NCBI RefSeq assembly: GCF_006265095.1
Contig: NZ_VCNK01000037.1
Span: 1-45,186 of the forward strand
Reading direction: 5' to 3'
DNA: 45,186 bases
DNA from: Phaeobacter sp. B1627
Lineage (GTDB): Bacteria > Pseudomonadota > Alphaproteobacteria > Rhodobacterales > Rhodobacteraceae
Shown here: in pieces, positions 24,034 through 35,032 of the stretch
Numbering within the stretch: the stretch's first letter is position 1
How the letters are laid out: each line of letters begins with the position of its first letter
Position numbers and translations under genes: made by a program
The notes under the pieces: model-generated
Seen by the model: the letters and a program-made list of their open reading frames with translations, nothing else
The model's database searches: none
Told to the model about the DNA's origin: nothing

Positions 24034-24998
24034 GGCGCGTTGACCGCGTGCAGCGCCAGATCGCGGTACCCCAGCTCCTGCAACCGTCGCGCCGCCCGCC
24101 AGGCCCGCAAGCCGCTGCTGCAGGCCAGGATCACCCGCCGGTCCCGGGGCAAACCGGCCTCGGCAACCTTGTCCGGCGACAGGCGACGGGCGCGCGGGGT
24201 GGCCAACTGCGGCGCTTCGGTGGCGGCGCGCAAATCCACCACGAGGTCCTTGCCACCGCCGAGCGGGACAAAGCGCAGCGCCGCCTCCGGTTCCTTGGCG
24301 GTGTCAAAGCGAAACCCCGTAACCTGCAGCCGGCCCATGTCAAACGACAGCATCTGACCGACAACCGGCGGCGTGGTCCCGAGCAGGTGCTGCAGCACCA
24401 TCTGCGCCTCAGCGGCCCCGATCATCCCCACCAGAGGCCCCAGCACTCCGGCGTCTGAACAGGTGGCCGCCTGCTCCGGCAGATCGGGAAACACGGCCCG
24501 AAGGGAGGGCGCGCCCCCGCAAAACCCACCGACATAGCCGGCCACGCCCAGCGCCGAAGCCGAGATCAGCGGCTTGTCGGCGGCGAGACAGGCATCTGAC
24601 AGGATATAGGACACGGCAAAGCTGTCGGCGGCGTCGACGACGATATCGACCGGCGCGATGGCGGGCGCGGCATTGGCGGCGCCAAGGGCGGTGGCGTGCA
24701 GGGTCAGCCGCAGCCCGGGGGTCTGGGACCGAAGCCGCACCCCTGCGGCCTCCACCTTCATTGCGCCGACATCGCGTGGCGTAAAAAGCGGCTGGCGGTG
24801 CAGGTTCGAAAGCTCCACCCGGTCAGGATCCATCACGGTGATCTGACCGAGGCCCGCCGTTGCGAGATAGGTCAGCACCGGACAGCCGAGACCACCGGCG
24901 CCGACCACCAGCACATGCGCGGCGGCAAGACGCGCCTGACCCGCACGGCCGACCTCGGGCAGGGCAATCTGGCGGGAAAACGGGCTCAGGTCCTGCAT
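24030..24998 (-). CDS. thiF: ThiF/MoeB-like adenylyltransferase with C-terminal rhodanese-like domain
   Basis: A 322-aa protein. Residues 1-235 are an E1-like adenylating domain: FSRQIALPEVGRAGQ, the nucleotide loop VVGAGGLGCP, DPDRVELSNLHRQ and DAADSFAVSYILSD. It should adenylate the ThiS C-terminal Gly. The last 85 residues are a small rhodanese-like domain with CSSGLRAW in the active-site position, which could pass sulfur. The zinc-binding CxxC pair usual after the adenylating core is not seen (APSLRAVFPD in that place). The start at 24998 overlaps thiE by 13 bases and is preferred to a much longer frame antisense to nothing conserved. Confidence 0.82.
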   Translation of the reverse strand: MQDLSPFSRQIALPEVGRAGQARLAAAHVLVVGAGGLGCPVLTYLATAGLGQITVMDPDRVELSNLHRQPLFTPRDVGAMKVEAAGVRLRSQTPGLRLTLHATALGAANAAPAIAPVDIVVDAADSFAVSYILSDACLAADKPLISASALGVAGYVGGFCGGAPSLRAVFPDLPEQAATCSDAGVLGPLVGMIGAAEAQMVLQHLLGTTPPVVGQMLSFDMGRLQVTGFRFDTAKEPEAALRFVPLGGGKDLVVDLRAATEAPQLATPRARRLSPDKVAEAGLPRDRRVILACSSGLRAWRAARRLQELGYRDLALHAVNAP

Positions 24999-25579
24999 GC
25001 CGTAATCCACTCCCGCGCTCTCGCCTCCGGGTCGGTGGCCTCCTGGATGTCGGTGACCACCGCCGCACTGTCCGCGCCGGCGGCAAAGACAGGGCCCAGG
25101 CGCTCCGGTGTCAGCCCGCCAATCGCCACCAGCGGCACCGACCCGGCGGCGGCTTTCCAGCGGCTCAGCCGGTCCAGACCCTGCGGCGCCCATTTCATCT
25201 GTTTCAGCCGGGTGGGGTAGACAGGCCCGAGCGCAACATAGGCCGGGTTCAGCGCCAGCGCCCGGTCCAGCTCGGCCTCGTCATGGGTCGACAGCCCGTA
25301 GCGGACCCCGGCCCGGCGCAGCGCCTGGATGTCGGCTTGGTCCAGATCCTCCTGCCCGAGGTGGACAAAATCGCACCTCAGATCCAGCGCCGCCTGCCAA
25401 TAGTCATTCACCACCAGCTGCGCGCCATAAACCGCGCAGAAATCCCGGGCGCGGGCAATCTGTCGGCGGACCTCGGCGTCGGGCTGATCCTTGAGGCGCA
25501 GCTGCACCAGTCGCACGCCCTGCGGAACCAGCAGCTCCAGCCGGCCGACATGGCCCACGATGAGGTAAAATCGCTCCAT
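24986..25579 (-). CDS. thiE: Thiamine phosphate synthase
   Basis: A 197-aa TIM-barrel enzyme joining the pyrimidine diphosphate and thiazole phosphate. Motifs: VQLRLKD in strand 2, VVNDYWQAA, DFVHLGQEDL, GLSTHDEAELDRAL, YVALGPVYPTRLKQMKWAPQGLDRL (shown in parts), and VAIGGLTPERL with the phosphate-binding Gly pair. It is a little short for the family but complete. Its start meets the thiG stop region, and its end overlaps thiF. Confidence 0.87.
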   Translation of the reverse strand: MERFYLIVGHVGRLELLVPQGVRLVQLRLKDQPDAEVRRQIARARDFCAVYGAQLVVNDYWQAALDLRCDFVHLGQEDLDQADIQALRRAGVRYGLSTHDEAELDRALALNPAYVALGPVYPTRLKQMKWAPQGLDRLSRWKAAAGSVPLVAIGGLTPERLGPVFAAGADSAAVVTDIQEATDPEARAREWITACRT

Positions 25580-26346
25580 CAGATCAACTCCGCCAGGCCG
25601 GGAACAGGTGTCGAGGGCACGGCCATGTCGCGCCGGTCCATGGGGTCGGCGTGATGGCCCAGACGGCCGGCCTCCACCGCCTGTGCCATGGCGCGGGCCA
25701 TCGCCACCGGGGCGCCTGCGCGCGCGACTGCGGTATTCACCAGCACCGCATCCATGCCCAGCTCCATCGCCACCGCCGCATCCGAGGGTCGCCCGATGCC
25801 CGCATCCACCACCAGCGGCACCCCGGGGAAATGCGCCCGCATCGCGCGCAGCCCCTCGGGATTGACCACCCCGCGGCCAGAGCCGATCGGCGCGCCCCAG
25901 GGCATCAGAACCTCGCAGCCGGCCGCCAGCAGATGTTCGCCGACCACCAGATCTTCGGTGGTGTAGGGAAAGACCTGAAACCCGTCGGCGCTCAGAATGC
26001 GGGCGGCCTCAACCAGCCCGAAAACGTCGGGCTGAAGGGTATCCGCATGGCCGATGACCTCCAGCTTGATCCAACGGGTGCCAAAGACCTCCCGCGCCAT
26101 ATGTGCTGTGGTGACCGCTTCGCGCACGCTGTGACAGCCGGCGGTGTTGGGCAGGATGCGCACACCGGTTTCCTGCAGCAGGTCCCGAAACCCCGCGCCA
26201 GAGCCATTGGCGTTTTCGCGCCGCAGCGATACCGTCGCCACCGCGCAGCCACTGGCCCGGATGGCCTCCTGCAGGATCGCAGGCGAGGGGTATTGCGCGG
26301 TGCCGAGAAACAGTCGGGACGGCAATTCCGTATCATAGAGGATCAT
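25579..26346 (-). CDS. thiG: Thiazole synthase
   Basis: A 255-aa enzyme forming the thiazole from deoxyxylulose phosphate, dehydroglycine and ThiS-thiocarboxylate. Lys94 in RWIKLEVIG is the Schiff-base lysine. Other marks are [33 protein letters not shown] (phosphate binding) and [12 protein letters not shown]. Normal length. It follows thiS after four bases. The glycine oxidase ThiO encoded in the operon provides the dehydroglycine, the aerobic route. Confidence 0.93.
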   Translation of the reverse strand: MILYDTELPSRLFLGTAQYPSPAILQEAIRASGCAVATVSLRRENANGSGAGFRDLLQETGVRILPNTAGCHSVREAVTTAHMAREVFGTRWIKLEVIGHADTLQPDVFGLVEAARILSADGFQVFPYTTEDLVVGEHLLAAGCEVLMPWGAPIGSGRGVVNPEGLRAMRAHFPGVPLVVDAGIGRPSDAAVAMELGMDAVLVNTAVARAGAPVAMARAMAQAVEAGRLGHHADPMDRRDMAVPSTPVPGLAELI

Positions 26347-26516
26347 GCGCTCATCCTCCCTGCATCGGGGCCAGCACCTCGATGCGGTCGCCCGCCGACA
26401 GGGTCTGCTCGCCCCGTCGGTCGCGCGGCACGAAATGGCCGTTCAGCGCGGTGGCAAAGGCGCCACCGCTGTAGCCCAGTTCCTGCAGGGCGGCGCTGAG
26501 CGTCGGTCCTGCGACC

Positions 26517-29317
<2,801 letters not shown>

Positions 29318-29425
29318 TCAAAAAGACACCAATTGAGCCGGGCCGGAGGAAAACGCGGGCAGGGGGTACAGGCCTGCCTGTTCGGCGCAGACGGTCCCAA
29401 CCTGTACAGGGGTGGTCACGGCTGT

Positions 29426-29538
29426 CCTAGCTTCCTACGCCAGTATCAACTGGGTCAGGTTCTAAGGGTCGCGTCACCGGGATTTCTCCCTGTCAGCCTC
29501 TCAGTCCCCTCGGGCGGGACTCCCCTGCGTGCCCTAGG
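29426..29538 (-). promoter_or_regulatory. TPP riboswitch (THI element) controlling the thi operon
   Basis: Read on the minus strand, the aptamer has the conserved CTGAGAGG core within GGGGACTGAGAGGCTGA, then GACCCTTAGAACCTGA and the GATACTGGCGTAGGAAGC end. P1 is closed by CCTAG and CTAGG. Between it and the thiC start, copies of GTACAGG and CCTGTAC can form alternative pairs and may be the expression platform. Binding of thiamine diphosphate should lower expression of the seven-gene operon. Confidence 0.96.
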
Positions 29539-29724
29539 GGTAGAGGAGCGGGCCGCAGAGCGTCAAGAGGATTTTTACGCCGCCCATTTGCCCGCCTGTC
29601 GTGGCGCGGGGCAGGGGGAACTGCCACTGGCGGGCCTGCGGCATCCGCGCTAGGCTGTGATGGGTTCGGGCCTGCGGCTCTTGCACGGATCTGACCCAAG
29701 CTGGCCACACAAGGAATACTGGAA

Positions 29725-30243
29725 ATGCAGCTCGCCTATGTCATGACCGCCGAACGGGGCGCCACGGACCGTCTTTTGACCGCACTTGCCGAACGTCTGG
29801 CGGCCAGGGGCATCCGGACGGCTGGCATCGTGCAGACCAACACCGAATGCTATGACAACAAGCTCTGCGATATGGATGTCCGGGTCCTGCCCGATGGCGA
29901 AACGATCCGGATCTCCCAATCCCTCGGCGAGGGTGCGCGCGGATGCCGTCTCAATCCCTCCGCCCTGGAACGTGCGGTCGGCCAGGTCACCGGCGCCCTG
30001 TCAGAAACCCCGGCGCCACAGGTTCTGATCGTCAACAAATTCGGCAAACACGAGGCCGAGGGGCGCGGCATGCGGCCGGTCATCGGTGAGGCGCTGGCCA
30101 TGGGGGTGCCGGTGATCACCGGCGTGAACCGGATGAACGTCAGCGCGTTTGATGGCTTTGCCGAGGGGCTGGCCGAGGAAGCCGAGGCCGATCTGGAGGC
30201 TCTGGTGGCCTGGGTCGAAGTGGCCATCGCCGAGCCCGCCTGA
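29725..30243 (+). CDS. DUF2478 protein (NTPase-like, molybdenum-associated family)
   Basis: A 172-aa soluble protein. The start LAYVMTAERGATDRLLTALAERL has the shape of a nucleotide-binding strand-loop-helix but lacks a strict P-loop. QVLIVNKFGKHEAEGRGMRPVIGEAL and GVPVITGVN are typical of DUF2478. Members are often found next to molybdenum transport or cofactor genes; none is nearby here. It stands alone between the thi operon and a decayed island. A GGAA site precedes the ATG. Confidence 0.75.
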   Translation: MQLAYVMTAERGATDRLLTALAERLAARGIRTAGIVQTNTECYDNKLCDMDVRVLPDGETIRISQSLGEGARGCRLNPSALERAVGQVTGALSETPAPQVLIVNKFGKHEAEGRGMRPVIGEALAMGVPVITGVNRMNVSAFDGFAEGLAEEAEADLEALVAWVEVAIAEPA

Positions 30244-30376
30244 GGCGGGTCGCGAGGGAATGCCCATCTGGCGCGTGGTCAAGTCATGGAGTATTTCGTT
30301 TCATCTTCACGCCTTGCGCAACATATTGAAGGTGCAGGTGGTGGGGGCGCCACCGTTCTCCGGTATTCATGAGTCA

Positions 30377-30392
30377 GTATGTGTAAACATAC
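30377..30392. promoter_or_regulatory. Operator-like palindrome 1 (ATGYGYAAACAT core)
   Basis: GTATGT-GTAA-ACATAC, a perfect 6-bp inverted repeat. It shares the core ATGYGYAAACAT with a second site 41 bp to the right. Paired sites like this are typical of a dimeric repressor, but no regulator gene is next to it. Confidence 0.45.
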
Positions 30393-30417
30393 CTTTTGTA
30401 TCACTTGCTTGGTGCGT

Positions 30418-30433
30418 ACATGCGCAAACATGT
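30418..30433. promoter_or_regulatory. Operator-like palindrome 2 (ATGYGYAAACAT core)
   Basis: ACATGC-GCAA-ACATGT forms an inverted repeat (ACATG/CATGT) and matches site 1 at 11 of 16 positions, the differences being purine-purine or pyrimidine-pyrimidine. Lies in the same short AT-richer stretch. Confidence 0.45.
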
Positions 30434-30769
30434 GTTGCCCACATGCATTCTCCCTTTGTGGGGTATGATGTGGTGATGAAATGCCGAAATAGGGTCCCGA
30501 ACTATCCCCCATTGCCGCGCGGCGGCTCACGCACCCGGGCTATGGCGTGAATGTGATGTTCGCCGTCTGCGGGGGCTGCGGGGGCTGCGGCCTGCATCTG
30601 CAGAGTGCGCATCCACCGCAGCGCGCGTTGGGCAACTGTCCGATATGAGTATTTGCAAGGGGATGCGAGATATGCAAAAGCGCGCCGCAACGTCGGCGAA
30701 AAGGGCTGGCGCGGATGCGAGCACCGTAGGCTGGCGGGATAGGCAAAGCGGCGCGCTTGCTGCGCCGCA

Positions 30770-31027
30770 CGCCTGCGCAGCACGTCCCGAGATTGGGCGG
30801 CGGAATTCACTGACTATCCGCGCGATCTGATCGAGATCGCCTTGGCCCAGGAAGTCAGGTCAGAGATTGAGCGGAGTATCGACGCGGCGATGCGGCCTCT
30901 GTCGACACTGCGGTTTACGAGGTTGTTGGCCATCATGGTCTCCATGCAACACGAAACGACGCATCGGCGGCTGTCAGCGCGTGTGATACTGTCGCCAAGC
31001 CGCTCACTGATGCTCATTCAACGATGA
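30770..31027 (+). pseudogene. Remnant of a tyrosine recombinase (phage/island integrase C-terminus)
   Basis: One frame reads RLRSTSRDWAAEFTDYPRDL and then IEIALAQEVRSE, which is the conserved C-terminal part of P4-type integrases (usual form GLRSTFRDWAAE...IEMALAH). The catalytic Arg of RST is present, but the preceding HG is lost, and after about residue 40 the similarity ends while the frame runs on to 31025. The N-terminal 300 residues are missing. It is a dead fragment of an integrative element whose original target may have been the tRNA-Tyr 3 kb to the right. Confidence 0.7.
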
Positions 31028-31149
31028 CTCATTCGCCGAGATGAAGCGGATATACCTTGAGGTATCGCGGTGGTTCCGCGAACGCAGCAATCCGCGCTTG
31101 AGGGTGGCTGTGAGAAACGAGTTGATAAAATCCACGACCCGCTGAGTAT

Positions 31150-31469
31150 ATGTACATATCGGTCAGCATTCTTGGCAAAGTGGATGCAGATACTGTGTAC
31201 ATCAACGACAAAGACTTTGCCGCGCCTTACGGCGTCACCCGTCAAGCCATTTGGGCGAGAACGCGGAATTTGCGCAGCCTTCTCGCCTGTCCGGGAAATG
31301 CACCCGCTGGCGGCTGTCCGAAATTGAAGAATGGGACGCCTGCCAGGCGCTGGTGGTTGAAAACGAATACCCGCCAAATAGGCCAATGCCATCCAGAATA
31401 ACGGCTTGTGTAGCATCCATTGTCGTTTCTCCAAATATTGGCCGGACCGTAGGGCTGCCATTGCTTTAG
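31150..31469 (+). pseudogene. Frameshifted AlpA-family phage-type regulator
   Basis: Two overlapping frames together give one AlpA-like winged helix. From 31195 the first reads VYINDKDFAAPYGVTRQAIW; near 31265 the match moves to a second frame reading EFAQPSRLSGKCTRWRLSEI and EEWDAC. AlpA regulators switch on integrase and excision genes in prophages and islands. The shift in the middle of the DNA-binding domain means no functional product. With the integrase fragment 200 bases upstream, it marks a decayed mobile element. Confidence 0.7.
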
Positions 31470-31487
31470 AAAAAGCGAATACATACG

Positions 31488-32357
31488 ATGAGGCCCATGA
31501 ATGAAAACGAACGCATGCCCATCGACAGCGATTTGCTACTCACATTCGTGCGCATCGCGGAATGCGGCAACCTCACCGTTGCCGCTGGAAAACTGGGACG
31601 CACGCAATCGGCAATCAGCGTCCAACTTCGCAAGCTTGAAGATGGCTTGGGCGTGACGCTCTTTGCGCGGACCGCAAAAGGCATGGTGCTGACACCTGCC
31701 GGAGAAACGCTGCTGTCGCGCGCCACTATTATCATCTCTGAGATACGGGAAACAGCACAACTGTTCCGTGAGCCGCTCACGGGGTCCATTCGGGTGGGTT
31801 TGCCGGATGACTTCGATGACGTTGTCCTGGAACGTATCCTTGCTCACTTCTCCAGGGCGCATCCGGGCGTCCAGGTACTCGCCCGGTCAGGTTGCACATC
31901 TGGATACTCTGCCTTGATCCAAAACGGCGCGCTCGACGTTGCCGTTTGTTCCGGCCTGAATGATCCGGGGGGGATCGCCCTTGACGCAGATGAAATCGTC
32001 TGGGCCGCCCGCGAGGGCATGGATTGGTCCAAAACAGACACCCTGCCGTTGGCCGTGCTCGACCGCCCGTGTTATTGGCGGGATTTGCCAAAACAACTTC
32101 TCGACGCGCAAGGGCAAAAGCACAGGGTCGCGTTCCAAAGCGGCAGCTTCACTAGCCTTCAGGCGGCCCTGCGCGCAGGTATTGCGATAGGTTTGCTCCC
32201 GAAATCCTGCCTTGGTGACGGCTTGCAGATACTGACCGAGACAGACGGATTGCCTCCGCTACCGACCTCATACCGCGCCATTCTGACATCGGACAACGCG
32301 CCGAAAGACATCGTGATGGCAATGGTGAACGCGACCCGAGCCGCGTGCCAGCTTTAG
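31488..32357 (+). CDS. LysR family transcriptional regulator
   Basis: A 289-aa LysR regulator. The winged helix (residues 10-70) reads LLLTFVRIAECGNLTVAAGK, LGRTQSAISVQLRKLEDGLG and LFARTAKGMVLTPAGE. The effector domain starts near GSIRVGLPDDFDDVVLERIL and continues with AVCSGLNDPGG and SLQAALRAGIAIGLLP. It is intact although both flanks are degenerate mobile DNA, so it may be cargo of the old island or a survivor of the host chromosome. Three in-frame ATGs occur; the one at 31497 has the best site (GAGG). No divergent target gene remains next to it. Confidence 0.85.
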   Translation: MRPMNENERMPIDSDLLLTFVRIAECGNLTVAAGKLGRTQSAISVQLRKLEDGLGVTLFARTAKGMVLTPAGETLLSRATIIISEIRETAQLFREPLTGSIRVGLPDDFDDVVLERILAHFSRAHPGVQVLARSGCTSGYSALIQNGALDVAVCSGLNDPGGIALDADEIVWAAREGMDWSKTDTLPLAVLDRPCYWRDLPKQLLDAQGQKHRVAFQSGSFTSLQAALRAGIAIGLLPKSCLGDGLQILTETDGLPPLPTSYRAILTSDNAPKDIVMAMVNATRAACQL

Positions 32358-32473
32358 AATGCGGCCATTGATGCGATACGCAGTATCGGTGACTTCGGGT
32401 TGATGCCGTGGAAAATCACCCGATCGCGGGCGCAGAATTTCGTCGCTGGAGTTGGGCGCGGGCGCCTTTCCTA

Positions 32474-32743
32474 TCAGGCTTTGCGTGGTTGCTGCGGTGC
32501 AGGAAAGATCCCTCGCGTACATTGGCTTTGCCAATACCCTGCCGGGCAATGCTTGGCCAGTTTGCGGAGGTTCTGGGCAGTTGCGGCGAGGAGGAGTGAG
32601 CCGGGACCGTGGCCCCAGTGGGGCCGCGAAAGCCCGAAGCGAACGTCATTTGCACCGCATGGGCCGCGCAATCGCAGGCGTCCCAGCCCGAGGATGCGTT
32701 TGAGGTGGGCGAAGAGCATCTCGATCTTCTTCCCGAGCTTCAT
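32474..32743 (-). pseudogene. C-terminal fragment of an IS1182-like transposase with an internal insertion
   Basis: The frame reads KKIEMLFAHLKRILGLGRLR and then LRGPCGAND, followed after about 16 unrelated residues by LLLAATAQNLRKLAK. In intact IS1182-type transposases GAND is followed directly by EFLLAATAQNL. So a stretch of about 48 bases (32580-32650), in frame and rich in inverted repeats, sits inside the conserved end. The N-terminal part of the transposase is gone, and the IS5-family element begins 150 bases further right. Confidence 0.65.
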
Positions 32744-32893
32744 TGAGAAGGTTCTCTGATTGCGGCTATGTCAACAGCAGTTTGCATTGCCTCTGTGGGG
32801 CATGGTGCTCTCCGAGGTGGATGGTGTTCGCCTCGTGATGGCTTCCGGCCTCTGACCGTCTCCATATGTCGAATGCGCGTTCCATTCGTACCG

Positions 32894-33947
32894 GCGCTGT
32901 TGCGCAAATCTGAAACTTGCCGCAGTTCCCCTTTCCCCCGACACACTTAGCCAGCAGCAATTGTGACGGGTATGCCGAGTGCCGTGAAACGGTTCAGAAC
33001 CGCGGCGCGGATCTGAACCTCGGCCACCTGGCGGTCAAAGTCACGGGCCATAAGGCGCTGACCGAGGATCTTCACAGAGTTCATCTTCGTTTCAACACGA
33101 CTTCGTCGGTGATACTCACTCCAGCGTCTCCAGAGCGCTCTGCCGAGATATGTCGAGGCTCACAGCGCTTCATTTCTGGCTCTGGCTCCAGCAGTTGTCG
33201 GCTTCCACGGCTTGGCGTTCCGGCGCGGTGGAATTATTGCTGCGGCGCCACGGTCAGCGATAACATTGTGGCATCGGCGTGTGTTATGGACGCCGTCAGC
33301 GGTGACGGTTGCGATGTCTTGGTCCGGAGCAATCTGCTCCAGAAGAGCTGGAAGCATCGGCGCATCTCCAACGTTGCTGGTGGTGACTTCAACGGCTCGG
33401 ATTTCCAGTGTTTCTTTGTCTATTCCGAGGTGTATCTTACGCCAAACACGCCGTTTGAGGCCGCCATGCTTGCTTGCGCGCGTGCCACTCACGTTCACCC
33501 TCCACCTTGATCCCCGTGCTTTCAATCAAGAGGTGTAACGCCCCCTGCGACTCCCGATAGGGAATGTTCACGGCAAGGGTTTTCTGACGGCGGCTCAGGG
33601 TGCTGAAATCAGGAACGGACCAGTCAAGGCCTGCGAGTTTCAACAAGCTCGCCGTGAACCCGGCCGTCTGTCGAAGCGCCATGCCAAACAGGACTTTGAT
33701 CGTGAGGCACGCCTGGATGGCAGCATCGCTATAGGTCTGCTGGCGGCCACGTTTGCCGGAGGGCGCTGACTCCCACACCATCGCCGGATCGAACCAGACG
33801 GTCAGCGAACCACGTTGTCTCAGTGCTCGAATGTAGTCATGCCTGTTCGTGGTCTTGTAGATCGTCTTTTCGGGTATGCCCATCCACGCAAGCTATAACA
33901 TTGGATTCCTGTCGTGAATCCTACTCAGTTTTTGCGCAACACAGGCC
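32894..33947 (-). mobile_element. Degenerate IS5-family insertion sequence
   Basis: About 1054 bp bounded by related ends: GGCGCTGTTGCGCAAATCTG on the left and, reading inward from the right, GGCCTGTGTTGCGCAAAAAC. They share GGC and TGTTGCGCAAA. The single transposase gene on the minus strand is broken twice. The size and ends fit the IS903-like branch of IS5. No clean target duplication was recognised. Confidence 0.8.
32947..33883 (-). pseudogene. IS5-family transposase with frameshift and nonsense mutation
   Basis: The product starts MGIPEKTIYKTTNRHDY and continues through the DDE-type core (LHLLIESTGIKVEGE, RRVWRKIHLGIDKETLEIRA, TADGVHNTRR) to the end RQVAEVQIRAAVLNRFTALG. Two lesions are visible. 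A direct 4-bp duplication (GCTT GCTT at 33468-33475) shifts the frame in the middle, after HARK. An in-frame TGA at 33160-33162 replaces an Arg codon before ASTYLGRALW. The product cannot be made in one piece. Confidence 0.85.
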
Positions 33948-33992
33948 CATAGACCCCTTGTGAGGAAAATATTGAATAAAATCAAGGGAAAG

Positions 33993-34076
33993 TGGTGGGC
34001 GACCCTGGAATCGAACCAGGCGTGCGTCTCCGCGAGGGAGTTACAGTCCCCTGCCACACCTTGCGGCCTGTCGCCC
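33993..34076 (-). tRNA. tRNA-Tyr (anticodon GTA)
   Basis: An 84-base class II tRNA with a long variable arm. Acceptor stem GGGCGAC pairs GTCGCCC, the anticodon loop CTGTAAC gives GTA, the T-arm is CCTGG-TTCGATT-CCAGG, and CCA is encoded. Its 3' end faces the decayed mobile DNA to the left, the usual side for island insertion. Confidence 0.95.
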
Positions 34077-34194
34077 ACTGTCAGAAGCATGTTGCACCTG
34101 ACGTGGAGGCGTGATTACTAGCGCACCAAACGGGCGTCAACAGGAAAAGCGTATCTTTTTTCCGCCGTCTCGAATTTTGTTTCCGGAGCATAGC

Positions 34195-34983
34195 ATGAGC
34201 AATAAACCCAGCAAGAAGCCCGCCTGGGTGGTGGACAAGGAAAAGGCCAAGAAAGCGGCCGGGGCCGAGACCGTATGGCTCTTTGGTCTGCATGCCGTGC
34301 GCGATGCTCTGCTGAACCCGAAGCGCGAAAAACTGCGCCTGGTCGTCACGCCAAATGCGCAGATCAAGCTGGAAGAGGCGATCACCGAGGCAGGCATCGC
34401 ACCCGAGGTGGTGGAGCCGCGCAAGTTCTCCGTTCCGATCGATCCGGGCTCGGTGCATCAGGGGGCGGCGCTGGAAGTGAAACCGCTGAACTGGGGCGGG
34501 CTTGAGGACAATTGCATCGGTGCCGAGGTGCCGCGGGTGCTCCTGCTGGACCGGGTGACCGATCCCCATAACGTGGGGGCGATCCTGCGCTCTGCCGAGG
34601 TGCTCGGGGCGTCGGCCGTGATTGGAACCCGCCACCATTCCGCGCCTGAAACCGGTGCGCTCGCCAAAACGGCGAGCGGTGCGCTGGAGCGCCAGCCCTA
34701 CCTGCGGATGCGCAATCTTGCGGATACGATCGTCGCACTGCAGCAGATGGGCTATCTGGTGCTGGGGCTCGACGGGGAGGCCGAGGACACCATCGAGCAG
34801 GCGGTCGCAGGTCGCAGCGGCGATCCCATCGCGCTGGTGCTCGGGGCAGAAGGCCCGGGCTTGCGGCAAAAAACCAAGGAAACCGTGGACAAGCTGGTCA
34901 AAATCGACGCTGCGGGCGGTTTTGGCTCGCTCAATGTTTCAAATGCGGCCGCGATCTCCCTATATGCGTCCCTGAGGGGCTGA
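34195..34983 (+). CDS. rlmB: 23S rRNA 2'-O-methyltransferase RlmB (SpoU/TrmH family)
   Basis: A 262-aa SPOUT methyltransferase, expected to methylate the ribose of G2251 in the peptidyl transferase P loop. An N-terminal substrate-binding domain (WLFGLHAVRDALLNPKRE) is followed by the knot domain with the three family motifs: LLLDRVTDPHNVGAILRSAE, ALVLGAEGPGLR and LNVSNAAAISLYA. The Lys-rich first 25 residues are an alphaproteobacterial extension. The start at 34195 has a GGAG site. It is divergent from tRNA-Tyr. Confidence 0.9.
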   Translation: MSNKPSKKPAWVVDKEKAKKAAGAETVWLFGLHAVRDALLNPKREKLRLVVTPNAQIKLEEAITEAGIAPEVVEPRKFSVPIDPGSVHQGAALEVKPLNWGGLEDNCIGAEVPRVLLLDRVTDPHNVGAILRSAEVLGASAVIGTRHHSAPETGALAKTASGALERQPYLRMRNLADTIVALQQMGYLVLGLDGEAEDTIEQAVAGRSGDPIALVLGAEGPGLRQKTKETVDKLVKIDAAGGFGSLNVSNAAAISLYASLRG

Positions 34984-35032
34984 ACGGGCACAGGAGGTCG
35001 CCATCGCACATCGAAGTATATCCGGCGGCAAG

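Larger units (their letters stand above)
30244..30769. other. Spacer at the edge of a decayed island, no gene
   Basis: About 525 bases. No frame has coding character. It contains the two operator-like palindromes listed separately and, at 30480-30540, a CCCCCATTGCCGCGCGGC-like GC block. GC content falls in 30350-30480 compared with the genes to the left. Confidence 0.45.

Noticed and set aside
30279-30530. 83-aa minus-strand frame left of the integrase fragment
   Set aside because: No ribosome site, odd composition, and it covers the operator-like palindromes.
33212-33538. 108-aa plus-strand frame in the IS5 element
   Set aside because: Antisense to the transposase DDE core, which matches the family closely.
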